From positions 1 through 6,323 of the forward strand of contig DEKS01000134.1 of the NCBI GenBank assembly GCA_002354005.1: a stretch of DNA of 6,323 nt, written 5' to 3'. Shown piece by piece: positions 6,267 to 6,323 of the stretch (the first letter of the stretch is position 1; the number at the start of each line of letters is the position of its first letter). Below the pieces are notes generated by a model. The model did not search any database. It was not told the origin of the DNA and saw nothing but the letters and a program-made list of their open reading frames with translations. Position numbers and translations under genes: made by a program. This DNA is from Bacteroidales bacterium UBA2716. GTDB lineage: Bacteria; Bacteroidota; Bacteroidia; Bacteroidales; UBA932.

Positions 6267-6323
6267 ATGGCAGAATCCAACTTCATCGATTATGTCCGGA
6301 TTTCTGTGCCAGCGGGCACGGAG
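6267..6323 (+). CDS. obg: Probable Obg-family GTPase, first 19 codons only
   Basis: An open frame starts at the ATG at 6267 and runs off the right edge, encoding MAESNFIDYVRISVPAGTE. The first 11 or so residues closely match the N-terminus I recall for Bacteroidota Obg proteins (MAESNFVDYVKI), the start of the glycine-rich Obg fold of a ribosome-associated GTPase. After that the match weakens: most Obg proteins continue with a SGKGG-type stretch, whereas VPAGTE is seen here. With only 19 residues, the call rests on the N-terminal signature and the well-placed promoter. The gene is divergent from the gcv operon and probably functionally unrelated to it. Confidence 0.5.
   Translation, partial: MAESNFIDYVRISVPAGTE

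Overview
The window looks like a chromosomal segment of a member of the Bacteroidota, probably Bacteroidales. The main evidence is a TAnnTTTG-type -7 promoter element (TATCTTTG) on both strands of the only real intergenic gap, together with an Obg-like N-terminus beginning MAESNF and mostly weak Shine-Dalgarno sequences. The coding DNA is fairly GC-rich, so a GC-rich Bacteroidales lineage such as an Alistipes-like organism is my guess, not a demonstrated assignment.

Layout: six genes lie head to tail on the minus strand and are read from 6189 down past the left edge. In order of transcription they are a membrane-anchored protein with two Rossmann-like domains and a C-terminal RyR-like region (6189-4171), a compact arginase-fold hydrolase (4174-3491), gcvT (3488-2394), gcvH (2388-2008), gcvPA (2006-684) and gcvPB (680-1, cut by the window edge). 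The junctions are a 4-nt overlap and then gaps of 2, 5, 1 and 3 nt, so this is almost certainly one operon. No terminator or internal promoter was seen. A 77-bp gap (6190-6266) separates it from a divergent plus-strand gene, of which only the first 19 codons are visible and which resembles obg. The gap contains two opposed promoter elements embedded in a nearly perfect inverted repeat.

Function: the last four genes encode three of the four components of the glycine cleavage system: T protein, lipoyl carrier H protein, and P protein split into its two subunits. Together with a dihydrolipoamide dehydrogenase (L protein, not in the window) they convert glycine to CO2, ammonia and methylene-tetrahydrofolate. 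The first two genes are not standard parts of this pathway. A translationally coupled pair, a putative membrane sensor or channel-like protein and an arginase-family hydrolase, placed ahead of a glycine cleavage operon is the most unusual aspect of the window.
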